Of a stretch of DNA of 24,430 nucleotides, positions 15,808-23,951 are shown one piece after another (within the stretch, counting starts at the first letter, position 1; each line of letters opens with the position of its first letter). The DNA lies in contig JBGUIU010000231.1 of NCBI GenBank assembly GCA_045113275.1, forward strand, positions 1 to 24,430, written 5' to 3'. Both the position numbers and the translations under genes were made by a program. Under the pieces are notes generated by a model. It searched no databases and was not told where the DNA came from. It worked only from the letters and a program-made list of their open reading frames with translations. This DNA is from UBA1181 sp045113275. GTDB taxonomy: Bacteria; Bacteroidota; Bacteroidia; Bacteroidales; Paludibacteraceae.

Positions 15808-18800
15808 ATGAAACGTAACCACATACATACTCTATTATTCATCTTCTCAGCCTTATTGACCTACACAACAGAAGGGCAGGCGCAAAACAATGAATGGAAT
15901 GGCAAACCCACTATTTTCGGAGTAAATGCACTGAAACCTCATGTCACATCAATGCCATATAGTTCCGTAAAAGAAGCAATAGAAGGAAATCGACGAGGCT
16001 CTGAGTGGTACCAGACACTATCTGGCACATGGAAATTTTATTGGGTAAGCAAGCCAAGCGAACGATTGAACTCATTTCAAGAAAACAACTTTGATATATC
16101 TGGATGGAAAGAGATACGTGTGCCTGGCTCATGGCAGGTACAAGGTTATGACTATCCTATCTATACAAATGTGATGTATCCATGGGCTGATGACTGGTGG
16201 ATCTCTGCCCCAGAAGCACCTACTACCTACAATCCGGTTGGTCATTATAAACGTACCTTTAGCATCCCAGAGAAGTGGAACGGGAAACGCATCCGTCTTC
16301 ATTTCGAAGGTGTTGAATCAGCCTATTATGTTTGGGTGAATGGTCAGTATGTAGGATACAGTGAAAACTCTTTCACCGACCATGAGTTTGATGTAACGGA
16401 TAAACTAAAACAGGGAGAAAATAACATCGCCGTGCAAGTATTCCGTTGGTGTGACGGAAGTTGGTTAGAAGATCAAGACTTCATCCGTCTAGCCGGTATC
16501 TTCCGTGACGTATATCTTTATGCAACACCGAAAGCTCATATACAAGATTTTCAACTCAATCCTACATTGGATGATAACTACATCGATGGTATCTTAAATG
16601 CAAATGTATGGGTGGATAATTTCGGTGAAACAAGTGTCGATGGATATAATCTTGAACTATGTCTATATGATGCAGAAGGGAAAGCCGTATTTGATCCTAT
16701 CACCAACGCATTGGATGAAATAAAACCTGATGGGGAAGTAAGTACAAGTTTCAAGGTACCCGTTAAGGCACCTAAACGATGGTCGGCAGAGACACCAGAC
16801 CTGTATTCTGTCGTGATGGTACTAAAAGATAAAAGTGGCGAGACACTTCAAATAGAGAGTAACAAAGTAGGATTCCGAAAAGTGGAATTAAAGAAAGGAT
16901 CTGATGGTATAACAAGGTTCCTCATCAATGGTCAACCCATAAAATTCAGAGGTGTGGATCGTCATGAGATAGATCCTGACCATGGTCGAGTTATCTCTTA
17001 TGAGCGCATGGTAGAAGATGTGAAATTGATGAAACGATTCAACATCAACGCCTTGCGTATGTCCCACTACCCTAATGATCCACGTATGTACGATATTTGT
17101 GACCAATACGGTATCTATGTTATCGATGAAGCCAATGTTGAGTCACATGGAGCTAACGACAAATTGCCTAAGAACGATGATAACTGGCGTAGTGCCTGTG
17201 TAGAGCGAATGAATTCCATGGTGCAACGAGACAAGAATCATGCCTGCGTATGTCTCTGGTCCCTAGGAAATGAAGCAGGAAACGGAAACGTGTTCCGTTC
17301 CGAATTGGATCAAGCACATTATGCCGATCCTACACGACCTGTACATTATGAAGGAGACTGGGATAACGCCGATGTGAACAGTTGGATGTATTTCGGTCCG
17401 GGAGCCATCTATGGATATAATAACAACAATAAACCCATCATGCTTTGCGAATACGAACATGCCATGGGAAACAGTGTAGGTGACCTCCAAGAATATATGG
17501 ATGCCTTCTATGCCAACCCTCGCTCATTCGGTGGGTTCATTTGGGACTTTATCGACCAAGGATTACGTCGAGGTGATTCAAACTACTTCAACTTCGGTGG
17601 TTTATTTGGTGATGCAAAACGAAATGACGATAACTTCTGTGCCAATGGATTGGTCTTCCCAGATAGAACACTTCAACCAGAGATTTGGGAAGTGAAATAT
17701 CAGTATCGTAATATACTCGTAAAGAATGTCAACGCATCAAAAGGCGTTGTATCTATCGAAAGTCGCTTTAATTTTGTCAATATTGCTGATGTTGCAGAAG
17801 GCTATTGGATCATTCGAGAAGATGGCAAGAAGATTGAATCGGGCAAATTAGACCCGTCCGCACTTAATATCGAACCATTAGGTAAGAAAGAGGTTGTACT
17901 TGACCTGCCTAAAATAGAGGTCAAAGATGGCTCTATTTATCATCTGGATTTAGATTTCCGATTGAAAGAAAATACATTGTGGGCAGATGCTGGATATAGT
18001 ATTGCCGGAGATCAATTCCTATTGAACTTAGGAGAAGGGAAGACCCCTCGCATTGACATCAGTTCTTTGGAGAGTCAAACCGTGAAGAAAGGATATAATG
18101 AAGTGACCATCGAGGGAAAAGATTTTTCTGTAACCATCGATCAAACATCAGGTGTTATCAAACAATATCTGATGGATGGACAGACACTTATAAAGGACGG
18201 TCCTGTACCTAATTTCTGGCGTGCCCCTATCGATAATGATAAAGGAAACAACATGGAATCCCGATGTGGAGCATGGAGATATGCAGGTGCTAAACGATCC
18301 ATTAAAAATTGTGAGATAAAGGAAGTCTCGGAAAAAGAAACACAGGTCTCTTTCCAAATCGATTTCCCTGAGGCTGGCTCTTCCAGAATGGCTCTGACAT
18401 ATACCATCTACGGAAGCGGAGATATCTTAGTCGATTATACACTCTATCCAGATAATTCAAAATCTGAATTACCAAATGTGGGTACATTGATTACGGTACC
18501 AGGCGAGTTTGAAAAAGTTCGTTGGTTTGGTCGTGGCCCTCACGAAAACTATATCGGTCGTAATCGTAGTAGCTTCATGGGTGTTTTCGCCACAACTGCC
18601 GACTCAATGACCATTCCGTATATGGAGATAGGCGAAACCGGACAACGTACCGATGTGAAATGGGCGGCCTTAACCAATGAAGAGGGTCGAGGACTCTTGG
18701 TGGTAGGTTCACCTTATATGGAGTTCAGTGCACAGCACTATACTCCAGAACAACTCACCAATGTGAAACTTCCTTGGGATCTGAAGAGAGACGATGATAT

Positions 18801-19257
18801 CACATTGCGTGTGGATCTTCATCAGATGGGATTAGGTGGTGTTAACAGTTGGGGAGCAACCCCTATGGATGACTACATGCTCTTTGCTAAGAACACCTAC
18901 AAACATAAGTTCAGATTATCCCCTATCCATGAACGATTGAATGATCCTACACGTCTGGCTAACTTAGGATTCAGCAATTTGGATATTGATGACACACCAG
19001 TGCCTTATCCATCAGATATCTATTCAGGAGATGCTGAACATGATATTACGAAAGTAAAAGAACTAAACCAAGAAGAGGAGGCTACCCCTTCTTTATATAT
19101 GGTTTACGACATGATGGGTAGAATCGTAACCCAATTTGAAACACGATATACCTCAAATCTGCAGATTATGACAGAACAAGCAGTGGGCAATAGTGGTGTT
19201 TATATCGTTCGTCCAAACGGAGGAGGAAAAAGCTACAGAGTTGTTGTAACAAAATAA
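15808..19257 (+). CDS. LacZ-type GH2 beta-galactosidase, secreted, with sorting-like tail
   Basis: This 1149-residue five-domain LacZ-like enzyme begins with a signal peptide (about 1-26, ending QAQ). The sugar-binding jelly roll is at about 65-240 and the immunoglobulin-like domain at about 242-360. The TIM barrel (about 362-640) carries RGVDRHEIDPDHG, the acid/base Glu489 in SLGNEAGNG and the nucleophile Glu548 in LCEYEHAMGN. The C-terminal beta-sandwich follows to about 1060 (WGATPMDDYMLF). A tail of about 80 residues with YMVYDMMGRIV and GVYIVRPNGGG resembles a type IX secretion sorting domain. It should release terminal beta-galactose, though GH2 relatives can differ in substrate. It ends the operon and precedes a strong terminator. 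Confidence 0.93.
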   Translation: MKRNHIHTLLFIFSALLTYTTEGQAQNNEWNGKPTIFGVNALKPHVTSMPYSSVKEAIEGNRRGSEWYQTLSGTWKFYWVSKPSERLNSFQENNFDISGWKEIRVPGSWQVQGYDYPIYTNVMYPWADDWWISAPEAPTTYNPVGHYKRTFSIPEKWNGKRIRLHFEGVESAYYVWVNGQYVGYSENSFTDHEFDVTDKLKQGENNIAVQVFRWCDGSWLEDQDFIRLAGIFRDVYLYATPKAHIQDFQLNPTLDDNYIDGILNANVWVDNFGETSVDGYNLELCLYDAEGKAVFDPITNALDEIKPDGEVSTSFKVPVKAPKRWSAETPDLYSVVMVLKDKSGETLQIESNKVGFRKVELKKGSDGITRFLINGQPIKFRGVDRHEIDPDHGRVISYERMVEDVKLMKRFNINALRMSHYPNDPRMYDICDQYGIYVIDEANVESHGANDKLPKNDDNWRSACVERMNSMVQRDKNHACVCLWSLGNEAGNGNVFRSELDQAHYADPTRPVHYEGDWDNADVNSWMYFGPGAIYGYNNNNKPIMLCEYEHAMGNSVGDLQEYMDAFYANPRSFGGFIWDFIDQGLRRGDSNYFNFGGLFGDAKRNDDNFCANGLVFPDRTLQPEIWEVKYQYRNILVKNVNASKGVVSIESRFNFVNIADVAEGYWIIREDGKKIESGKLDPSALNIEPLGKKEVVLDLPKIEVKDGSIYHLDLDFRLKENTLWADAGYSIAGDQFLLNLGEGKTPRIDISSLESQTVKKGYNEVTIEGKDFSVTIDQTSGVIKQYLMDGQTLIKDGPVPNFWRAPIDNDKGNNMESRCGAWRYAGAKRSIKNCEIKEVSEKETQVSFQIDFPEAGSSRMALTYTIYGSGDILVDYTLYPDNSKSELPNVGTLITVPGEFEKVRWFGRGPHENYIGRNRSSFMGVFATTADSMTIPYMEIGETGQRTDVKWAALTNEEGRGLLVVGSPYMEFSAQHYTPEQLTNVKLPWDLKRDDDITLRVDLHQMGLGGVNSWGATPMDDYMLFAKNTYKHKFRLSPIHERLNDPTRLANLGFSNLDIDDTPVPYPSDIYSGDAEHDITKVKELNQEEEATPSLYMVYDMMGRIVTQFETRYTSNLQIMTEQAVGNSGVYIVRPNGGGKSYRVVVTK

Positions 19258-19276
19258 AATTAGAAAAAAGGGAAAG

Positions 19277-19314
19277 GCAAGAACCCAGCAAGTACGCAGG
19301 TTCTTGCTTTTTTT
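19277..19314 (+). terminator. Rho-independent terminator of the glycosidase operon
   Basis: GCAAGAACC (19277-19285) pairs perfectly with GGTTCTTGC (19299-19307) across a 13-nt loop, followed by seven T residues (19308-19314). It lies 20 bp after the GH2 stop codon and separates the operon from thyA. Confidence 0.93.
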
Positions 19315-19459
19315 GTGTCTCCATCCCTCCTAAGAGATTGTATAAACATCTCATCAATCAAAAAGAAAAATATCCACGGAGAGTGAGCTAAATCTATACA
19401 TTGAAAGAATTCAGTGTGACTTGCATGACGAAGCTTGCCTATTGTAAATTTTTTATTAC

Positions 19460-19467
19460 TACCTTTG
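19460..19467 (+). promoter_or_regulatory. Candidate -7 box of thyA
   Basis: TACCTTTG matches TAnnTTTG and lies 25 bp upstream of the ATG at 19493. TTG elements lie 15 and 22 bp upstream of it rather than about 19, so the -33 element is uncertain. The rest of the gap from 19315 shows no other gene or structure. Confidence 0.5.
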
Positions 19468-19492
19468 TAAAAAATAACGACGAATAAGCAAT

Positions 19493-20287
19493 ATGAAACA
19501 ATATCTAGATTTACTCAACAGGGTTCTCACAGAAGGTGCTTCCAAAGAAGACCGAACAGGGACAGGAACGATTAGTGTGTTCGGTCATCAAATGCGTTTC
19601 AATTTAGAAGACGGGTTTCCTCTTTTAACAACGAAGAAGCTACATCTGAAGTCAATCATTTATGAGTTACTATGGTTCTTACAAGGTGACACGAATGTAA
19701 AATATTTACAAGATCATGGTGTTAGAATATGGAATGAATGGGCCGATGAAAAAGGTGAATTAGGACCTGTATATGGACATCAATGGCGATCTTGGCCAGA
19801 TTATAATGGGGGGACTATTGATCAAATTAGCAATGTTGTTGAAATGATCCGGAAGAATCCTGATTCAAGACGATTGATTGTTTCAGCGTGGAATGTTGCT
19901 GAGGTAGAAAAGATGGCTCTTCCGCCATGTCACACATTGTTTCAGTTTTATGTTGCGAATGGAAAACTGAGTTTGCAATTGTATCAACGAAGCGCTGATA
20001 TCTTTTTAGGTGTTCCATTTAATATTGCCTCGTATGCTCTGTTGTTATTGATGGTTGCACAAGTCACAGGACTAAAGCCAGGTGAGTTTGTTCATACACT
20101 TGGAGATGCACATATCTATAAAAACCACTTGGAACAGGTCAAACTGCAATTAACACGAACACCACGTCCATTACCAATCATGAAGATCAATCCTGATAAA
20201 AAGGATATCTTCTCGTTCGATTACGAGGATTTCACATTAGAGGGATACGATCCACACCCTCATATTGCAGGTACTGTAGCAGTTTAA
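19493..20287 (+). CDS. thyA: Thymidylate synthase ThyA
   Basis: This 264-residue thymidylate synthase has the same length as the E. coli enzyme. Conserved features are DRTGTGT (20-26), the LRIW/WADE region with GPVYGHQWR (91-99), and the nucleophile Cys146 in ALPPCHTLFQFYV. Also present are LYQRSADIFLGVPFNIASYALL and the C-terminal HPHIAGTVAV. It makes dTMP from dUMP using methylenetetrahydrofolate as carbon donor and reductant. In many Bacteroidales folA (dihydrofolate reductase) follows thyA; here the next gene is a transglutaminase-like protein 64 bp on. It sits between the two glycosidase blocks. Confidence 0.97.
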   Translation: MKQYLDLLNRVLTEGASKEDRTGTGTISVFGHQMRFNLEDGFPLLTTKKLHLKSIIYELLWFLQGDTNVKYLQDHGVRIWNEWADEKGELGPVYGHQWRSWPDYNGGTIDQISNVVEMIRKNPDSRRLIVSAWNVAEVEKMALPPCHTLFQFYVANGKLSLQLYQRSADIFLGVPFNIASYALLLLMVAQVTGLKPGEFVHTLGDAHIYKNHLEQVKLQLTRTPRPLPIMKINPDKKDIFSFDYEDFTLEGYDPHPHIAGTVAV

Positions 20288-20351
20288 TCGTAAAATATTA
20301 CAATCCATTATATACTACTATTCACATTAATCATTCCAACACTCTCATTCC

Positions 20352-21158
20352 ATGGAAGTCGTTATCGTCATTCAATTCGCCGTTATTATATTACTCATCA
20401 AACTTCTTTTATCTAAAAACAAAAAAATAAAGGAGGCAAAATCATTAATAAGTTATGATAATAACGAAACAGTGAGCATCACATATAGTTGGAAGTTAGA
20501 TTCAGCCAAGAAAAGCAAACTAAAAGGACATTTAACACTACGATTCAATCCAGAAGAGATAAATGAGCAACGAATGAATAATCCGTTTGCGACGTTCAAC
20601 AATGTCAATAACCTGGACACCACCACCAATTTACGTAACATGTACTTTTACATGTTGAACCATCCTCGTACACTGTTACATGTTGCAGAAATCGTAAAAT
20701 ATATCAACAAAGAATGTAGTCGTAACAATATCGGAGAACTTGACAAGCTCCAATTCGTTTTGGATTTCGTACAAGAACCCAATGTGAAATACAACTATGA
20801 TCAAGATTGTGCTGAGATTCAACATCCGAAAGAATATATTCGCTTCCCAGACGAAACACTTTACGACAGACATGGAGACTGCGACTGCAAATCCTTTTTA
20901 GCTGCTACGCTTTTTCATCTTATGGGATACGATGTATTGTTTCTTATCTCTTATAAGATACAACACGCGGCTATCTGCATAGAATTCAACGAACGTTGGA
21001 AAGCTCTACTTCAAAATTCCATGGGGTCTGTTATAACCGAATACGAAGGTCGCAAATACGTATATTGTGAAACAACTTCAGATCATTTCAGAATAGGAGG
21101 TATCTCTCCTGACTTCACAGTGAATGACTTTGAAATCAAAATCGAACTAAAGGGATAA
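20352..21158 (+). CDS. Membrane-anchored transglutaminase-like protein
   Basis: The product has 268 residues. One N-terminal membrane helix (about 2-20) is followed by a basic stretch and a soluble domain. The C-terminal half shows a transglutaminase/papain-like core: probable nucleophile Cys177 in YDRHGDCDCKSFLAATLF, His205 in KIQHAAICIEF, and an acidic partner Glu240 in YVYCETTSDH followed by RIGGIS. Bacterial proteins of this type are proteases, amidases or other hydrolases; no substrate is known here. The domain before it (about 40-120) is not recognised. It lies 64 bp after thyA and ends only 6 bp from the convergent lipoprotein gene, with no terminator between them. Confidence 0.82.
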   Translation: MEVVIVIQFAVIILLIKLLLSKNKKIKEAKSLISYDNNETVSITYSWKLDSAKKSKLKGHLTLRFNPEEINEQRMNNPFATFNNVNNLDTTTNLRNMYFYMLNHPRTLLHVAEIVKYINKECSRNNIGELDKLQFVLDFVQEPNVKYNYDQDCAEIQHPKEYIRFPDETLYDRHGDCDCKSFLAATLFHLMGYDVLFLISYKIQHAAICIEFNERWKALLQNSMGSVITEYEGRKYVYCETTSDHFRIGGISPDFTVNDFEIKIELKG

Positions 21159-21164
21159 TAACAT

Positions 21165-21599
21165 CTACTCTTTATATGCGTGGGATTTAGCATATTCGTA
21201 AAAATCCTCATCTATCACATAATGCATTTTATAATAGTTGTCACCGACTTCTATAGTGTCATAGGAAGATGGAGACTCCAAATTATAATTCCAGTTGACC
21301 GTATCACATTGGAACTTAATCGTATCATCAATAACAACATAAATATTGCCCCAAAAAGGGACTCCCTTGGTACTTCTAAGAATACTATCTTGATAATCAA
21401 TCGTCAGTTCATAAAATTTCCCTTTCTCATAATTATCTTTCACCACAATCAAAATAGAATGTTTTGTGTCATTTCTAATTATAAAGTCAACATCTGGTCT
21501 ATTATCGACAAAATAATCCTTTTCAACATACTTATCACAATTAGATACTAATAGACACAAAAACACTAATGTAAATACACAACTAGTTAATCGGCTCAT
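21165..21599 (-). CDS. Small lipoprotein, function unknown
   Basis: The predicted protein has 144 residues. The N-terminus is MSRLTSCVFTLVFLCLLVSNC, a hydrophobic signal ending in a lipobox-like VSNC with Cys21. After it comes a beta-rich acidic domain with many Asp and Tyr residues (IIRNDTKHSILIVVKDNYEKG, YDTIEVGDNYYKMHYVI). No known family is recognised. Asn before the Cys is unusual but tolerated in Bacteroidota lipoproteins. It is the only minus-strand gene in the right half and is convergent with the transglutaminase-like gene. The antisense frame of similar length is rejected because it has no signal and no coding character. Confidence 0.7.
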   Translation of the reverse strand: MSRLTSCVFTLVFLCLLVSNCDKYVEKDYFVDNRPDVDFIIRNDTKHSILIVVKDNYEKGKFYELTIDYQDSILRSTKGVPFWGNIYVVIDDTIKFQCDTVNWNYNLESPSSYDTIEVGDNYYKMHYVIDEDFYEYAKSHAYKE

Positions 21600-21840
21600 A
21601 CTTCAAATACTTATCTATAATAACTTTCAAATTGACTAAAACAGTCCTTCATATCACTTTCTGTTACATTTAATAGCCTATTTGATTTTTACATTATCAA
21701 TCATGTCAATTATGAGTGGCTATCTTGACACAGCAGTATGAATGTTTTCTATTACCCATACCCCCCACTTAGGATGGAGGATTATCGTTTGGTTAAATGA
21801 AATCACTAAACAAATATCGAAGATTTTTTAGAAAACTTAC

Positions 21841-21870
21841 TTGTATCAATAGAGTTTTTTTCTATATTTG
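21841..21870 (+). promoter_or_regulatory. Promoter of GH-A copy 2
   Basis: TTG (21841-21843), a 19-bp spacer and TATATTTG (21863-21870) match the Bacteroidota consensus exactly. Transcription should start near 21876, giving a leader of about 37 nt before the ATG at 21913. The spacer contains one arm of the inverted repeat listed at 21848-21908. Confidence 0.75.
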
Positions 21871-21908
21871 ACTGTCCAATTATCGATATTGTAGCACTAA
21901 ACTCTATT
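21848..21908. repeat. 10-bp inverted repeat spanning promoter and leader of copy 2
   Basis: AATAGAGTTT (21848-21857) and AAACTCTATT (21899-21908) are perfect complements separated by 41 bp. The left arm lies between -33 and -7; the right arm ends 4 bp before the ATG, where a ribosome would bind. It could be a regulator site pair, or chance in AT-rich DNA. Confidence 0.4.
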
Positions 21909-21912
21909 TACC

Positions 21913-23841
21913 ATGAACAGTTACGTTAAAATATTGGCATTAGTTGTCCTGCTAACAGGTTCCTTCTCGTCTGATGTCTTTCCAGCTGAAACACTGACAG
22001 TTGAGTTGAACCATGCTGTTCGTCCTGCTACACATTGCGCTTCAGGTTCCCTTTATGGAATGACCGAAACCCTGCCTGCTGATGTGAATGAGTTAGTAGC
22101 TCCATTGAAACCCAATGTCTTTTGTCAACCCCCGTCTGGAAAACCCGGAAACCAACATGATTTTGGTGATGCTTTTATTGTAGCGGAGAGACTGGAAGGG
22201 ACAACCGGCAAAGTGCAAATACTATTGGCTGACCTACTCCCCAACTGGCCTTACCAATGGCCAGGACAAGACATATGGTTAAAAAACATCGAGGAAGTTT
22301 TAAAAAGACACAAAAACTCCGGATTGAAAAACATAGATAGTTACGTGATATGGAATGAATTGAACGAGACTTGGGATGACTCCAACGGTGATTTCTTCAA
22401 AACCGTATGGGAACCAACATATCAGCTTATTCGTAAGTATGTCCCAGATACAAAAATTGTAGGCCCTGCAACCTCTTTCTATAGTAGAAATATGTTTAGC
22501 GATTTCTTGACTCTTTGTCGAGATAATAACTGTCTACCCGATTTAATTTGCTGGCATCAGTGGGGAAGTGGTGGATTCATTCAAGCTGTAGAAGATCTCC
22601 GAAAACTGGAAAAAGAACTCAAGATACCAGATCTCCCACTTTGTATCAATGAGTACAGTGCAAGTTCGGATTATGATAAACGGAAATATGAAGGGTGTCC
22701 TGGTTATTGCGTCCCTTTTATTGCCAAATTTGAACGAAACAATGTGGAGAGTGCAACAATATCGTGGTGGTTCCCTGGACTGCCAGGTCGCATGGGTAGC
22801 CTACTAACAGAGAAAAACGAACGAGGAGGCGGATGGTGGCTCTATAAATGGTATGGAGAGATGTCAGGCTATATGGCCATGGTGACACCTCCAAATGATA
22901 AAAGTGACGGATTAGATGGTTTTGCCTCTGTAGATAAGAAAACCAACACCGCAAGTATTATACTGGGAGGAAACTATGTAGGAGATGTTGATGTTGTCTT
23001 CCCTGAATTACCCAATTTCTTACAAGGGACAATCAATGTGAAACTAGAACGCGTCACATGGAAAGATAAAGACCTCCCTGTCAATTCAACTGATCTGATA
23101 TATGAAAAAGAAATGGTTATCACCGAATCGCACATTACCATTCCAGTAGAGGTCGAAAGTGAATTGTATGCCTATCGTATCACAATGACTGCATTAGACA
23201 TTCCTCAGAAACCGTATCAGAACATAGTTGCCACTATACCAGGAATCATCGAAGCAGAAAATTATGATGAAGCCGGACAAGGATTCTCATATAATGATAT
23301 GGACGTGGAAAATAATGGCGGTGAATACAGAAACGATTGTGTGGATATTGTTAAAACAGAGAATGGATATGCCATCGGTTATACAGAGAAAGGAGAATGG
23401 TTGGAATATACCATCAATGTAGAAAAAACAAATAACTATATTGTATCAGCCTATGTATCCAATGGAGGAGAATTAGATGGATTCCAACTCTATGTCGATG
23501 ATAAAAAAATAACGGACGAATACACTATCTTAAAAACATCTGATGATTGGAGTGTATATGAAGAGATCCAATTAACCACAGCTCATTTGGAGAAAGGAAA
23601 ACATACTTTGAAGCTTGTTATCGTAGGTAGCTATGTGAATGTAGATTGGATAGATTTTGAGCCTTACAATGTCGTTGCATCAAACGAGATTCTATGCGAT
23701 GAAGCTATTTTGTCGCTTGAGAATGTCCAATTTTATGATCTGAGAGGGAATAAGATACCAGCAGATGCATTACACCAGAATGGCATATATATCGCTGTTC
23801 TACCTAACAAAAAAGATAAATTCCTCTTTATTAAGAGATAA
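21913..23841 (+). CDS. Secreted clan GH-A glycoside hydrolase with C-terminal CBM6 (copy 2)
   Basis: This is a 642-residue paralogue of the protein at 11171, with the same length and domain order. In one 85-residue block aligned by eye the two are about 64% identical. A signal peptide (about 1-25, ending FPA) is followed by the catalytic domain (about 27-437). The probable acid/base Glu149 lies in YVIWNELNE, where copy 1 has NEP, and the probable nucleophile Glu247 in CINEYSAS. WHQWGSGGF (214-222) and ISWW are kept. The loop after SWW differs (FPGLPGRM against HVPHPGRL). A CBM6 module is at about 440-585 and a sorting-like tail (FYDLRGNK, GIYIAVLPNKK) ends the protein. It is monocistronic, with its own consensus promoter. 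Confidence 0.85.
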   Translation: MNSYVKILALVVLLTGSFSSDVFPAETLTVELNHAVRPATHCASGSLYGMTETLPADVNELVAPLKPNVFCQPPSGKPGNQHDFGDAFIVAERLEGTTGKVQILLADLLPNWPYQWPGQDIWLKNIEEVLKRHKNSGLKNIDSYVIWNELNETWDDSNGDFFKTVWEPTYQLIRKYVPDTKIVGPATSFYSRNMFSDFLTLCRDNNCLPDLICWHQWGSGGFIQAVEDLRKLEKELKIPDLPLCINEYSASSDYDKRKYEGCPGYCVPFIAKFERNNVESATISWWFPGLPGRMGSLLTEKNERGGGWWLYKWYGEMSGYMAMVTPPNDKSDGLDGFASVDKKTNTASIILGGNYVGDVDVVFPELPNFLQGTINVKLERVTWKDKDLPVNSTDLIYEKEMVITESHITIPVEVESELYAYRITMTALDIPQKPYQNIVATIPGIIEAENYDEAGQGFSYNDMDVENNGGEYRNDCVDIVKTENGYAIGYTEKGEWLEYTINVEKTNNYIVSAYVSNGGELDGFQLYVDDKKITDEYTILKTSDDWSVYEEIQLTTAHLEKGKHTLKLVIVGSYVNVDWIDFEPYNVVASNEILCDEAILSLENVQFYDLRGNKIPADALHQNGIYIAVLPNKKDKFLFIKR

Positions 23842-23894
23842 TCAACAACTTAATAATCAGCTGTTTCAATAATACGAATCTTGGGGAAAACATT

Positions 23895-23909
23895 TGCAAC
23901 CTAGTTGCA
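23895..23909. promoter_or_regulatory. Palindromic candidate operator upstream of the Cu/Zn permease
   Basis: TGCAAC-CTA-GTTGCA is a perfect 6-bp inverted repeat with a 3-bp centre. It lies 12 bp upstream of the -7 box at 23922, where a repressor would block RNA polymerase. A metal-sensing regulator of the Fur or ArsR type would make sense given the downstream gene; none is visible in the window. Confidence 0.55.
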
Positions 23910-23921
23910 GAAAATAGAGCA

Positions 23922-23929
23922 TAATTTTG
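23922..23929 (+). promoter_or_regulatory. Candidate -7 box of the Cu/Zn permease gene
   Basis: TAATTTTG matches the Bacteroidota -7 consensus and lies 22 bp upstream of the ATG at 23952. TTG elements lie 14 and 25 bp upstream, neither at ideal spacing, which fits a regulated promoter. Confidence 0.55.
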
Positions 23930-23951
23930 GCTTACATAAAAAAGGAAAATT

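Larger units (their letters stand above)
21600..21912. other. Intergenic region between lipoprotein and GH-A copy 2
   Basis: This is a 313-bp AT-rich divergent spacer with no credible gene. It contains the strong promoter of copy 2 (21841-21870) and a 10-bp inverted repeat, AATAGAGTTT (21848-21857) and AAACTCTATT (21899-21908), around the promoter and leader. A short C-rich stretch (CCCATACCCCCCACTT) lies near 21757-21772. No clear promoter for the lipoprotein was found. Confidence 0.55.

Noticed and set aside
20288..20351. Possible folA (dihydrofolate reductase) directly after thyA
   Set aside because: No folA sequence is present anywhere in the window; the next gene is transglutaminase-like.
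21180..21551. Plus-strand open frame of 123 codons antisense to the lipoprotein gene
   Set aside because: The opposite strand has a lipoprotein signal and balanced composition, whereas this frame is dominated by Ile/Asn and has no signal or motif.
21757..21772. C-rich tract as a possible regulatory RNA or G-quadruplex on the minus strand
   Set aside because: Only one run of C longer than three is present, so no quadruplex can form, and no stable paired structure was found around it.
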